18,323 bases of DNA from CAZBQG01 sp964493945 (GCA_964493945.1 CAZBQG010000064.1:1-18323); one strand, 5' to 3'. Counted from the first letter of the stretch, positions 7,814 through 15,837 are shown. The notes: a model not told the origin generated them from the letters alone. A program made the numbers and translations.

Positions 7814-8671
7814 ATGGCGGAATCCCTTACCCTGGAGTGGAACGGCCTGAAACTGGCCGCAACATTTAAACCATCAGACCGGGGCGCTGCCCGCGAACCC
7901 TGTTTCGTCGTTCTCCACGGTTTCGGCTCGACCAAGGACAGCGGCTCATCGCCCGAAATGTCGGGCCTGCTTAATTCCAGGGGCTATGCCACCTTACGCG
8001 TCGACATGCCCGGTTGCGGCGACAGCGAGGGCGAGCGGGGCCGCCATGTTTGCCTGGATCAGGTTGCGGTGGCCAAAGCCTGCGTCGATTACCTTCTGGA
8101 ACGCCCGGATGTGGATGGGAGCCGCATCGGCATGGCCGGCGCCAGTTTCGGGGCGGCCATATCGATTTACACGGCGGGCGAGGATGAGCGGGTCGCCGCC
8201 GTGATTTCGTCGGGCGGCTGGGGCAGTGGGGAGCGCAAGGCCAAATTGCAGCACCCGCCATCGGAATCCTGGGAAAAATTCACCAATATGCTGGCCGAGG
8301 GCCGTGAAAAACTGGCCCGGGGCGAGGTTATGATGGTGCCGCGTTATGACATCGTGCCCATCCCCGAACATCTGAGGGCCAATATCGATGAATTGTCTCT
8401 GATGGAATTCCATGCCGAGACGGCCATCAGCATCTTTGATTTCCGCCCCGAAGACATGGTCGGGCGCATCGCCCCCAGGCCATTATTATTGTTCCATCCC
8501 AGCGACGATTCGGTCACACCCGCCAGCGAAACGGCGGAGCTGTTCAAGCGGGCCGGGCGCCCGACCGATTGCCATTTCCTGGCCAAGGTAGATCATTTCG
8601 TCTTTTCCGAAAGCGACGCCCGGGTGACTCATATGATTGATGACTGGCTGGAGAAATATTTTCCCGTTTAG
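7814..8671 (+). CDS. Alpha/beta hydrolase
   Basis: A 285-residue serine hydrolase of the alpha/beta fold. The oxyanion-hole segment is LHGFGSTKDS (about 34-43), the nucleophile elbow is GASFG with Ser111, the acid is Asp231 or Asp232 in HPSDDSVTP, and the base is His261 in KVDHFVF. A cap-like insertion covers about residues 140-205. There is no signal peptide, so it is cytoplasmic. The family covers esterases, C-C bond hydrolases and dehalogenases; the nucleophile here is Ser, which argues against a haloalkane dehalogenase. The start has AAGGAG nine bases upstream. Its promoter must lie within the 54-base gap to the divergent dehalogenase-like gene, which suggests that the two are controlled together. 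Substrate unknown. Confidence 0.82.
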   Translation: MAESLTLEWNGLKLAATFKPSDRGAAREPCFVVLHGFGSTKDSGSSPEMSGLLNSRGYATLRVDMPGCGDSEGERGRHVCLDQVAVAKACVDYLLERPDVDGSRIGMAGASFGAAISIYTAGEDERVAAVISSGGWGSGERKAKLQHPPSESWEKFTNMLAEGREKLARGEVMMVPRYDIVPIPEHLRANIDELSLMEFHAETAISIFDFRPEDMVGRIAPRPLLLFHPSDDSVTPASETAELFKRAGRPTDCHFLAKVDHFVFSESDARVTHMIDDWLEKYFPV

Positions 8672-8690
8672 GCAGAAAAATGCGCGGTGG

Positions 8691-8704
8691 TTGACCGAGG
8701 TCAA
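8691..8704 (+). promoter_or_regulatory. FNR/FixK-type box upstream of rquA-frd
   Basis: TTGACCGAGGTCAA is a perfect inverted repeat (TTGACC / GGTCAA around GA) and fits the FNR/FixK consensus TTGAY-N4-RTCAA. It is the only such box I found in the intergenic regions of this window. Its centre lies 41.5 bases before the start point predicted from the -10 hexamer at 8727-8732, the placement of a class II FNR-activated promoter. Confidence 0.72.
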
Positions 8705-8726
8705 GGCAGGGAAACCGCATTTGGAT

Positions 8727-8732
8727 TAGAAT
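8727..8732 (+). promoter_or_regulatory. -10 hexamer of the rquA-frd promoter
   Basis: TAGAAT matches five of six bases of TATAAT. Twenty-two bases separate it from the FNR-type box, which puts that box at -48 to -35 and the predicted transcript start near 8739, about 29 bases before the rquA ATG. No good -35 element is present, as is usual for activator-dependent class II promoters. Confidence 0.6.
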
Positions 8733-8767
8733 CCATCCGAAAAATAAACGGATGGAGACGTAAATCC

Positions 8768-9523
8768 ATGCTTATGAAATCACCCGCCCAATTGGCCGAG
8801 AGCGTTTTCAATGCAAGTCTGCTGCCCGGCCAAGACCTGGAGGCGAAGGATGTTCCCCAAGCATCCTTGGTGCCTGACTATCTCAGCGAGGTTTATAACT
8901 GGGCCTATCTGGACCCCACCAATGTCCGGCTTTTGGATCGGGAATTGGTGGTCAAGGTCATCTTGTGGGGCCAGCATGACCGGTTGCGCAATGCTGCCTT
9001 CAGCGAAATCAAACCGGGTCAGCGCGTCTATCAGCCGACCCATGTTTACGGTGATTTCTGTCCTGCCCTGGCCCGCCATCTGGGCTCCGAAGGCCGGCTG
9101 GTTGCCTCCGACGTGGCGCCGGTGCAGGTGGCCAACGGCCGGTGGAAATTGCAGCCCTATCCCTGGGCCAGCATGCACCGGGCTGATGCCATCGATCCGC
9201 CGGGTGATCAATATGACGTCACCTTGTGCTATTTTCTGCTCCATGAGATTCCAGAAGATTATAAACGGGATGTGGTTGATACCTTGCTGGACAGCGTCGC
9301 CCCCGGCGGCAAGCTGGTCTTCATCGATTACCACAAGCCCCATCCGCTGCATCCATTGAAACTGATCACCAGTCTGGTCTTCGATACCCTGGAGCCTTTC
9401 GCCAAGAGCCTCTGGCATCATGAGATCAAGGATTTTGCCAGCCGGGCCGATGATTACGAATGGCGCCAGGAGACGTTTTTTGGAGGCTTGTTTCAGAAGG
9501 TGGTCGCCGAACGGAAAATGTAA
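8768..9523 (+). CDS. rquA: Rhodoquinone biosynthesis methyltransferase-like protein RquA
   Basis: A 251-residue protein recognised as RquA, a UbiE-like SAM enzyme that replaces the methoxy group of ubiquinone by an amino group to give rhodoquinone, a low-potential quinone used for fumarate reduction. Family marks are VPDYLSEVYNWAYLDPTNVR (35-54), the run of DRELVVKVILWG into the SAM domain, QPTHVYGDF (89-97) where ordinary methyltransferases carry GxGxG, SDVAPVQ (114-120), CYFLLHEIPEDYKR (154-167) and VFIDYHKPHPLHPL (184-197). I chose ATG 8768, 10 bases after GGAG; a GTG at 8687 would start upstream of the promoter. It is the first gene of the frd operon, ten bases before frdA. That context independently supports the call: rhodoquinone has no better-known use than fumarate reductase. 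Membrane-associated activity is expected, though no clear helix is seen. Confidence 0.87.
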   Translation: MLMKSPAQLAESVFNASLLPGQDLEAKDVPQASLVPDYLSEVYNWAYLDPTNVRLLDRELVVKVILWGQHDRLRNAAFSEIKPGQRVYQPTHVYGDFCPALARHLGSEGRLVASDVAPVQVANGRWKLQPYPWASMHRADAIDPPGDQYDVTLCYFLLHEIPEDYKRDVVDTLLDSVAPGGKLVFIDYHKPHPLHPLKLITSLVFDTLEPFAKSLWHHEIKDFASRADDYEWRQETFFGGLFQKVVAERKM

Positions 9524-9533
9524 GGGCCTGGCC

Positions 9534-11089
9534 ATGGACGTCATCAAAACCGATATCGCCATCATCGGCGCAGGGGTGCGGGGTTGAGGGCGGCCATCGC
9601 CATCGCCGAGACGGATCCTGGGTTGAGTGTGGCGCTGATCTCCAAGGTCTATCCCATGCGCAGCCACACGGTCGCCACCGAAGGGGGTGCCGCCGGCGTG
9701 ATCAAGGAAGACGACAGCCTGGAATTTCATTTCAATGACACCGTGGCCGGCGGGGACTGGCTGAGCGATCAGGACGCGGTGGATATATTTGTCGCTCAGG
9801 CGCCCAAGGAACTGATCCAGATGGAACATTGGGGCTGTCCCTGGAGCCGGGAGCCTTCGGGGCAAGTGGGTGTGCGGTCCTTCGGTGGCATGAAAATGGA
9901 ACGCACTTGGTTTGCCGCCGACAAGACTGGCTTTCACATGCTGCACACCTTGCTTCAGACTTCGCTTAAATACCCCTCCATAGAGCGTTTCGATGAATTC
10001 TATTCGACCGATCTGATGGTCGACAACGGACGTTGCCTGGGTCTGACGGCCATCGAGATACGCACGGGCAAGATGTTCGCCTTCCAGGCAAAATCCGTGA
10101 TCATGGCCACCGGCGGCGCCGGGCGCGTCTTTCCCTTCACCACCAATGGCGCCATCAAGACCGGCGACGGCATGGCCATGGCCTACCGGGCCGGCGTGCC
10201 CCTGAAGGATATGGAATTCATTCAATATCACCCGACCGGCCTGCCCGGCACCGGCATTCTGATCACCGAAGGGGCGCGGGGCGAGGGGGGCCTTTTATAC
10301 AACAAGGACGGATACCGGTATTTGCAGGATTACGATCTGGGCCCACCCGACCCCTGGCCAGAAAAAAAGCCATGGAGCTGGGCCCCCGCGACCGGTTGAG
10401 CCAGGCCTTCTGGCATGAACAGAAAAAGGGCCGGACCTTGGAGACGCCCTACGGTCATGTGGTTCATCTGGATTTGCGCCATCTGGGCGAAAAGAAGATC
10501 GACGAACGCCTGCCCCTGGTGCGCGAACTGGCCAAAGCTATATGGATGTGGACCCGGTCCATGACCTGATTCCGGTGCGCCCTGTTGTCCATTACACCAT
10601 GGGCGGCATCGATACGGATATCGATGCGGCCACTTGTCTCGACGGGTTCTTCGCCGCCGGAGAATGCGCCTGCGTCAGCATCAACGGCGCCAACCGTCTG
10701 GGTTCCAACTCCCTGACCGAGCTTTTGGTCTTTGGCGCCGGGGCCGGGAAAGCCTAGAGGAATGCCGGTTTGCCATGAAGGATATACGGGGGCGCATGGG
10801 AGCGCTTGACTTGGCGGATAAATCCAATGTCTTCAACACGGATCTGATCCAGGCCCTGGAGTTGGGGGCCATGGTGGATATCGCCCAGGCCATGGCGCTT
10901 TCGGCGCTGAAGCGAGAGGAATCCAGAGGATCGCACCAACGGCTGGATTTCGAAGTTCGGGACGACGAGGCCTATCTCAAACACAGCTTGGCCCATTACG
11001 GGGGAGAGGATGAGCCACAAATCCGCTACCGCGATGTGGTCATCACCAGATCCCAGCCTGCCTTGCGGGTCTATGGGGGAGATGTGTGA
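9534..11089 (+). pseudogene. frdA: Fumarate reductase flavoprotein subunit FrdA, broken by three frameshifts and an internal deletion
   Basis: The pieces together match E. coli-type FrdA, the FAD-carrying subunit that reduces fumarate. The expected parts are present but in different frames: the N-terminal FAD motif (IIGAGxAGLRAAIA), PMRSHTVATEGG with the histidine that links FAD, MATGGAGRVF, QYHPTGLPGTGIL, ELGPRDRLSQAFWH, HYTMGGIDTD, GANRLGSNSL, and the C-terminal KSNVFNTDL and ESRGSHQRLD. Lesions: one G lost from the G-run at 9573-9576, giving a TGA at 9585-9587; one A lost from the A-run at 10362-10368; one base lost near 10537-10541 (AKAYMDVDP becomes AKAIWMWT); and, near 10745-10756, about 60 codons missing between LLVFG and SLEEC, with another frame change. 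Once the frames are mended the remaining protein looks well conserved, so the damage is recent or partly sequencing error. It overlaps frdB by the shared TGATG. Confidence 0.88.
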
Positions 11090-11820
11090 TGGTGCGCGAG
11101 CAAATAGAGCTTGAAGTTCTCCGCTATGATCCGGATAAGGACGAGGAGCCCAAATTCCAGACCTACTCGGCGCCCTATCATGAAGATTGGGTGCTTCTGG
11201 ACGCCATCAATTACGTCAAGGATGAAGTGGACCGCACCCTGAGTTACCGCTGGTCCTGCCATATGGCGGTTTGTGGTAGCTGCGGCATGATGGTCAACGG
11301 AGAGCCATCGCTCGCCTGCAAGGCCTTCCTCCGTGATCTGCCGGACAAAATACGCATCGAGCCCCTGGCCAATTTCCTCATCGAGCGCGATCTGGTGACG
11401 GTGGCCGACGACTCCATGGACAAGCTGGCCAGCGTCAAACCCTATCTGGTGCCCCGCCAGGAACGGCGCGTGGAAGACAGCGAACATCATCAGACCCCGG
11501 CCCAATTGCTCAAGTTCAAGCAATATACGCTTTGCATCAATCGCATGGTTTGCTACGCCACCTGCCCCCAATATGCGCTGAACGAGAATTTTGCCGGGCC
11601 TGGGGCTTTGGCCCTGGCGCACCGCTACAATCTGGATCAACGCGACAAGGGCCGCTCTGCCCGGGCCGATGTGGTGGCCGCCAATGAAGGCATCTGGGAA
11701 TGCAGTTTCGTCGGCGCCTGTTCCAGCGTCTGCCCCCACGGGATAGACCCGGCAGGCGCCATCCAGCAGACCAAGATCGCCAGCTGCCTGGATTATTTTA
11801 CCGGTTGGATGAACAAATGA
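11089..11820 (+). CDS. frdB: Fumarate reductase iron-sulfur subunit FrdB (one [4Fe-4S] ligand replaced by Arg)
   Basis: A 243-residue electron-transfer subunit that passes electrons from quinol to FrdA. The plant-type [2Fe-2S] centre uses Cys57, Cys62, Cys65 and Cys77 (SYRWSCHMAVCGSCGMMVNG). The C-terminal domain holds CINRMVCYATCP with Cys149, Cys155 and Cys159, then Cys205, Cys211 and Cys215, which together serve the [4Fe-4S] and [3Fe-4S] clusters. Position 152, Cys in E. coli FrdB (CINCGLCYAACP), is Arg here, coded CGC at 11542-11544; a single T-to-C change from TGC would explain it. Loss of that ligand would be expected to damage the [4Fe-4S] centre. The length is normal and the ORF intact. 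The ATG overlaps the frdA stop (TGATG), and its stop overlaps the frdC start (ATGA), so translation is coupled. Confidence 0.93.
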   Translation: MVREQIELEVLRYDPDKDEEPKFQTYSAPYHEDWVLLDAINYVKDEVDRTLSYRWSCHMAVCGSCGMMVNGEPSLACKAFLRDLPDKIRIEPLANFLIERDLVTVADDSMDKLASVKPYLVPRQERRVEDSEHHQTPAQLLKFKQYTLCINRMVCYATCPQYALNENFAGPGALALAHRYNLDQRDKGRSARADVVAANEGIWECSFVGACSSVCPHGIDPAGAIQQTKIASCLDYFTGWMNK

Positions 11821-12206
11821 GCCGAAATCCCTATAGGCGTTCGGTGCCGAGATATTCCTGGTGGCTGAGCCAGCAACGCTATGTGGTTTATATGATCCGG
11901 GAAGCCACCAGTCTTTTCATCCTCGCCTACAGTTTGCTGCTCATCATGGGGCTCTGGGGTCTGGCCCAGGGGCGGAAGGCCTATGACGCCTATCTCCAGG
12001 CCTTGACCGGGCCTGCGGGCACTGCATTTCATCTGGTGGCGTTTCTGTTCGCCCTTTACCACACCGCCACCTGGTTTCATGTCACGCCCAAGGCCATGCC
12101 CATTCAGATCGGCACCTACCGGGTGCCGGGCGAGGTGGTCATCGGCGCCCATTATCTGGGCTGGTTTGCCGTATCCCTTATTGTCGCTCTTTTGGTGGGG
12201 ATTTGA
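11817..12206 (+). CDS. frdC: Fumarate reductase membrane anchor FrdC
   Basis: A 129-residue inner-membrane subunit with three predicted helices at about 30-50, 64-84 and 104-127. It follows E. coli FrdC closely in pattern: NPYRR at the start, YMIREATSLF (E. coli YMLREGTAV) with Glu29 at the quinone site, and LYHTATWFHVTPKAMPI (E. coli LHTKTWFELAPKA). This is the heme-free, two-anchor (type D) fumarate reductase architecture. It binds quinol together with FrdD; given rquA in the same operon, rhodoquinol is the expected donor (inference). Start ATG 11817 overlaps the frdB stop; frdD follows two bases after its own stop. Confidence 0.92.
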   Translation: MSRNPYRRSVPRYSWWLSQQRYVVYMIREATSLFILAYSLLLIMGLWGLAQGRKAYDAYLQALTGPAGTAFHLVAFLFALYHTATWFHVTPKAMPIQIGTYRVPGEVVIGAHYLGWFAVSLIVALLVGI

Positions 12207-12208
12207 TC

Positions 12209-12535
12209 ATGGCCGTATCGCATAAACCCATTATCTGGTCCCTGTTCGCCGGTGGCGGAACCTTCGCCGCCTTCTTCACACCGGTACTGATTTTCCTAAC
12301 AGGGTTTCCGTCCGAGGCCCTCGGTTACGACAGCGTGATCGCGCTCCTGACCCATCCCCTGGCCAAAGGGATTGCGTTTCTAATTGTCTTTCTGCCCCTT
12401 TGGCACGGGGCGCACCGGTTGCGCATCACGGCCTATGATTTTGGTCTACGCAGCGATGGCTTGGCCATGCTAATCTGTTACGGAGTTGCCGCCTTGGGGA
12501 CCCTGGTGGCGCTAATCGGTCTGATCAAGCTTTAG
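12209..12535 (+). CDS. frdD: Fumarate reductase membrane anchor FrdD
   Basis: A 108-residue protein with three hydrophobic segments (about 8-32, 46-64 and 80-105). It resembles E. coli FrdD: KPIIWSLFAGGGTFAAFFTP for the first helix (E. coli PVFWGLFGAGGMWSAIIAP), SEALGYDSVIAL before helix 2, and LPLWHGAHRLR (E. coli LPLWCGLHRMH) at the end of helix 2. With FrdC it anchors FrdAB on the cytoplasmic face of the inner membrane. ATG 12209 has GGTGGGG about eight bases upstream; an in-frame TTG at 12203 is less likely. It lies two bases after the frdC stop. Confidence 0.9.
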   Translation: MAVSHKPIIWSLFAGGGTFAAFFTPVLIFLTGFPSEALGYDSVIALLTHPLAKGIAFLIVFLPLWHGAHRLRITAYDFGLRSDGLAMLICYGVAALGTLVALIGLIKL

Positions 12536-12544
12536 GATTTTTTC

Positions 12545-12901
12545 ATGAATGAGGACCCGTCCCGCCTGCCTATGGAGGTGAAATTGCGCCTGCCCGCCCA
12601 GGCGAAATTCCCTCCCGTCATGCGCATCTGCACCAACGAATTTCAGGAAGACGGCAGCCGTTGCTGTGGCCTGGGCGGCGGCCTGAAATTGGCCGAGGCA
12701 TTGGAAGCGGGGGTGGCCGAACGCGGGTTGGAGATCGAAGTGAAGCGGTTCGGCTGCCTGGGCATGTGCACGCGGGGGCCGTCGATTATGCTTTACCCTG
12801 GCAATTCATGGCTGCTCCGGGTGCAGCCCGAAGATGTGCCGGAAGCGTTGGATGTGATCGAGCAATTTCTCATGGACATGGCGGCCCGCAAGCTCGCTTA
12901 A
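12545..12901 (+). CDS. Thioredoxin-like [2Fe-2S] ferredoxin
   Basis: A 118-residue protein of the thioredoxin-fold [2Fe-2S] ferredoxin family (related to the NuoE C-terminal domain and the clostridial 2Fe ferredoxin). Ligand candidates are Cys29 (RICTN), Cys40 or Cys41 (GSRCCG), and Cys71 and Cys75 (FGCLGMCTRGP). The typical continuation GPSIMLYP and VQPEDVPEALDVIEQFL is present. It is a small cytosolic electron carrier. It begins nine bases after frdD with AGGA eight bases before ATG, so it is part of the rquA-frd operon; such a ferredoxin is not a standard Frd subunit. It might deliver or receive electrons near the complex, or serve the neighbouring anaerobic enzymes (speculative). Its TAA overlaps the stop codon of the convergent ligase gene. 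Confidence 0.83.
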   Translation: MNEDPSRLPMEVKLRLPAQAKFPPVMRICTNEFQEDGSRCCGLGGGLKLAEALEAGVAERGLEIEVKRFGCLGMCTRGPSIMLYPGNSWLLRVQPEDVPEALDVIEQFLMDMAARKLA

Positions 12902-14698
12902 ATCCGGATGACTCCTCCGTCGGGCTCTTCGGCGTAGAGGCGTTCCACCAACCCAGCGTGATTATCCAGAACGGCCCGCTGGTTTAGATATCCCTTGTCA
13001 TTGATTTCCCCGGCGCCTGCAGACGGCGCATCATCCATGATCATGATGCGGGCGATGCGCCGGCTCGAGCCTGAATTTTTTTTCGTTATGAGCGCGGAGG
13101 CCAGCCTGTAATTCTCCGCGTAATTCGCCGGATTCTTTGTCCCGTCCGGCGACAGTCGGGAAGACCAGCAGACCCACCTCGCGCTCACCATCGCCTGCTA
13201 CCGCCACATCCTGCACATAGGGCGCCATGGCCGTAATAGCATCGGTACGCAGCGTCCCCGTCTGCACCCAGGTGCCGGTCATCAGCTTGAAGTTCTCGGA
13301 AATCCGCCCATCGAACAGCAACCCTTCTTCCGGCCTGTCTTCGTCCACAAAGCGAAGCGCATCGCCCATGCAGTAAAAGCCTTCCTCGTCAAAGGCGGCA
13401 CGGGTGGTTTCATCATCTTTGTAATAGCCGGGCGTTACGTTGGGCCCCTTGACGCGCATCTCCAACTTGCCCGCCGTCGGCGCCAGCTTGATTTCAACGC
13501 CCGGCACCGGCAGCCCCAGATTGCCCGAAACCTGCGACGGCCAATTACAAAAAGTGCAGGAAGGCGCGGTTTCCGTGGCACCGAGTGATGAAAAGAAGGG
13601 GATGCGCTTGCCCCTAGCCTTGACGCTCAAGACTTCCAGCCGGTCCCAAAGGGAGCTTGGCAGGGGGGCCCCGGCATAGAACAGAAAATCCATTTTCTCC
13701 AGGACATGGTGGCAGAAGGCATCGTCCGCTTCCAGATGGGGGACCAGCATGTCATAGACCAGTGGAATGCTGATGAATGCCGTCGGCTGGATATCACGAA
13801 GATTGCGCAAGGTCTTTTTGAAGGGTTCGGGTTGGGGCTTGCCTTCGTCGATGTAGAGCGTGCCGCCGCAGTGGAGCGTCAGATTGAAATTCACATTGCC
13901 GCCGGCGACATGGTTCCAGGGCATCCAATCCAGAAACACCTGTGGGCGCTCGTCTAAGAATGGCATGACCTGCGCCTTGGTTTCGGTATTGAAGCACAAC
14001 ATGCGCTGGGTGGTGATGACGCTTTTAGGCATTCCGGTGGAGCCCGAAGTGAACAAAATCTTGGCCATGCTGTCGGGTGTCACGCTGTCATATGCTCCAT
14101 GAAATGAAGCACCCGGCTCCGCCGCCGCCAGATCGCCCAGCCCTTCGGTTATGTCGGCCCCGGCGAATTCCACCGCCGCCAGGGCCTTGCCGTAAGCAGT
14201 CCGGTCGGGGATGAAAACCAGGCTGGGTTCGGTTTGGGTGAAAATGTATTTGAGCTTAGCGAAATCTTCCGACATCAGGGAATAGCCCGGCGATATGGGC
14301 ATGAAGGGAATGCCCACCTGCATGGCGGCCAGTTTCAGGATACCCATATCGATGCAGTTGCCGCCGTCGGCCGTCCCGCCCAGGCTGGCGATGGGCCGGT
14401 CCGGGCCATGGCCCCGGTCAAGCAACCCCTGAGAAACCCGGTCCGCCATATCCCGGGCCTGCCCATAGGTCAATTCCCGCCAGCTATCCGGCCCGTCCCG
14501 TTCGGCCAGAAAGACGCGGTCCGGCGCCTCCTCGTCCCATTTTCTTAAATAATATGATATCTGATCAGGATAGGAGGCGGGCGCCAAGCCGGCGCGCATC
14601 AGGATGGACCCGTCGGGGCGCTTCTCCATCTCCAGGGATCGTTCGGTCACGTTGAGATCGAGAAAGGGAACCTTCTTGATGTCATCATCGCCTGACAT
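12898..14698 (-). pseudogene. Feruloyl-CoA synthetase-like AMP-forming ligase with a C-terminal frameshift
   Basis: An ANL-superfamily acyl/aryl-CoA synthetase: it adenylates a carboxylic acid, then makes the CoA thioester. Visible motifs are ILFTSGSTGMPKSVITT (ATP loop, about 214-230), DWMPWNHVAGGN (258-268), SLGATETAP, and GRISENFKLMTGTWV, the form typical of the feruloyl-CoA synthase branch. The main frame stops at 13031 after 555 codons, but the missing end (SSRRIARIMIMDD, GEINDKGYLNQRAVL) continues in another frame to 12898. The break lies at an eight-base run (T on plus, A on the coding strand) at 13076-13083: seven would restore a protein of about 599 residues. As written the protein lacks the C-terminal lysine segment needed for adenylation. 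It is the last gene of the corrinoid operon, two bases after the methyltransferase stop. Sequencing error or slippage are both plausible. Confidence 0.78.
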
Positions 14699-14700
14699 AG

Positions 14701-15837
14701 CTAGGTGCCACCGCCATGGTCGTGGGTGGCGGCCACATAGGCCTCCATATTTTCCCGGGGCGTGTTGAAGGGTGCATCACAGCCCGAAGTCATGATCAGC
14801 CCGGTGGGCCCCAGATCACGGATCTGATTGCGGGCATAGTTGTAAACATCTTCCGGCGTGCCGGCGGCCAACAGGGCTGCCGGCATGTCGCCCAGGAAGG
14901 CCATGTGATCGCCCAGGATTTTCTTGGCCCGTTTCAAATCCGTAAAGCCATCGCCGGAAAAGGCGCAAGCATGGCGGGGGAATTCCAAAAGACGTTCGAT
15001 ATCCCTGTCCCAGTTCTGGTCGAAATGGAGCACGCAGAAAATGTCATTCTTATGCATTTCCAGGACCAGTTTCTTCAAATGGGGGAAGACGAACCGGTCC
15101 CAGATCTTGGGCGCCAGCAGGGCGCTGGCCGAGCGCCAGCCACCGATCCACATGCTTTTAAGCCTGCTACGGTCTGTCAACTGCTTGGGCAGTTTCAGGA
15201 GTTCGGGGCGGATGACTTCCAGGGCTTCCTCCACCTTGTCCGGCATGCGGTAGCAATCGACGAAGAAACTGGCCATGGAGCGCGCCCCGCAAAGGACTTC
15301 GAAGGGAATGCGGGCGATGCCACCGCAAAGGGTGGCAAAGCCCCGTTCATGATAACGTCCGGCCAGCCCCGCCCAATGCCCCGCCATCCATTCCTGGTTG
15401 GCCTTCAAAAGCTCCATGTCCTGAATTCTGGGGGTCATTAGGGCGATGAAGGCTTCCCATCCTTCGTTGAGAAGCAGATCGTAATCTTCCGGCTTCATGT
15501 CTTCGTCTTCATGCACTTGCCACATATTGTCTTCCGGCAATTGGCGGCCCGGCACATCGATGCGCGACAGCCATTGGCTGGCCAGATTGGCCGGATAGAT
15601 GCCGCCCACCATCAGATTGATGCCATCGATATCATCCAGGCTGTCCAGGCAATCCAGGGTGGTTTCCACGGCCAGCTCGCCATCGGTGCAGAATTTGGAT
15701 AAGGGTACGCCCATGGAACGGGGGATGTAGCCCGAACCCATGAACATGAAGGGCACCCGGTCGACAGGTTCACAGCGAAGCGCCTTTTGCACCCTGGCCT
15801 CGCGCTGCTCCCAAAGTTTGAGCTTTTCTTTAGACAT
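14701..15837 (-). CDS. Uroporphyrinogen decarboxylase-fold (URO-D) corrinoid methyltransferase
   Basis: A 378-residue member of the URO-D superfamily, the branch that moves methyl groups to or from a corrinoid protein (MtaA/MtbA-like), not heme synthesis. Support: the C-terminal MTSGCDAPFNTPRENMEAY with Cys353, a zinc-ligand type position in this branch; LHFDQNWDRDIERLLEFP around His271; and ILGDHMAFLGDMPAALLAAG. True HemE features are absent. It directly follows a cobalamin-binding protein and overlaps it by eight bases, the standard pairing. I chose ATG 15837 (MSKEKLKLWEQREARVQKAL) because family members begin close to such a segment; the longer reading from 15930 runs well into the upstream gene. 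Substrate unknown: methylamines, methylthiols and methoxy-aromatics are all used by relatives. Confidence 0.83.
   Translation of the reverse strand: MSKEKLKLWEQREARVQKALRCEPVDRVPFMFMGSGYIPRSMGVPLSKFCTDGELAVETTLDCLDSLDDIDGINLMVGGIYPANLASQWLSRIDVPGRQLPEDNMWQVHEDEDMKPEDYDLLLNEGWEAFIALMTPRIQDMELLKANQEWMAGHWAGLAGRYHERGFATLCGGIARIPFEVLCGARSMASFFVDCYRMPDKVEEALEVIRPELLKLPKQLTDRSRLKSMWIGGWRSASALLAPKIWDRFVFPHLKKLVLEMHKNDIFCVLHFDQNWDRDIERLLEFPRHACAFSGDGFTDLKRAKKILGDHMAFLGDMPAALLAAGTPEDVYNYARNQIRDLGPTGLIMTSGCDAPFNTPRENMEAYVAATHDHGGGT

Noticed and set aside
8780..10231. Long open frame of 483 codons on the minus strand
   Set aside because: It lies antisense to rquA and frdA, whose plus-strand products are clearly recognisable. 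The translated peptide has no family features and arises from GC-rich codon bias.
14701..15837. HemE (heme biosynthesis) as the identity of the URO-D protein
   Set aside because: The C-terminal SGCDAPFNTP block and the corrinoid-protein neighbour mark the methyltransferase branch, and HemE features are missing.
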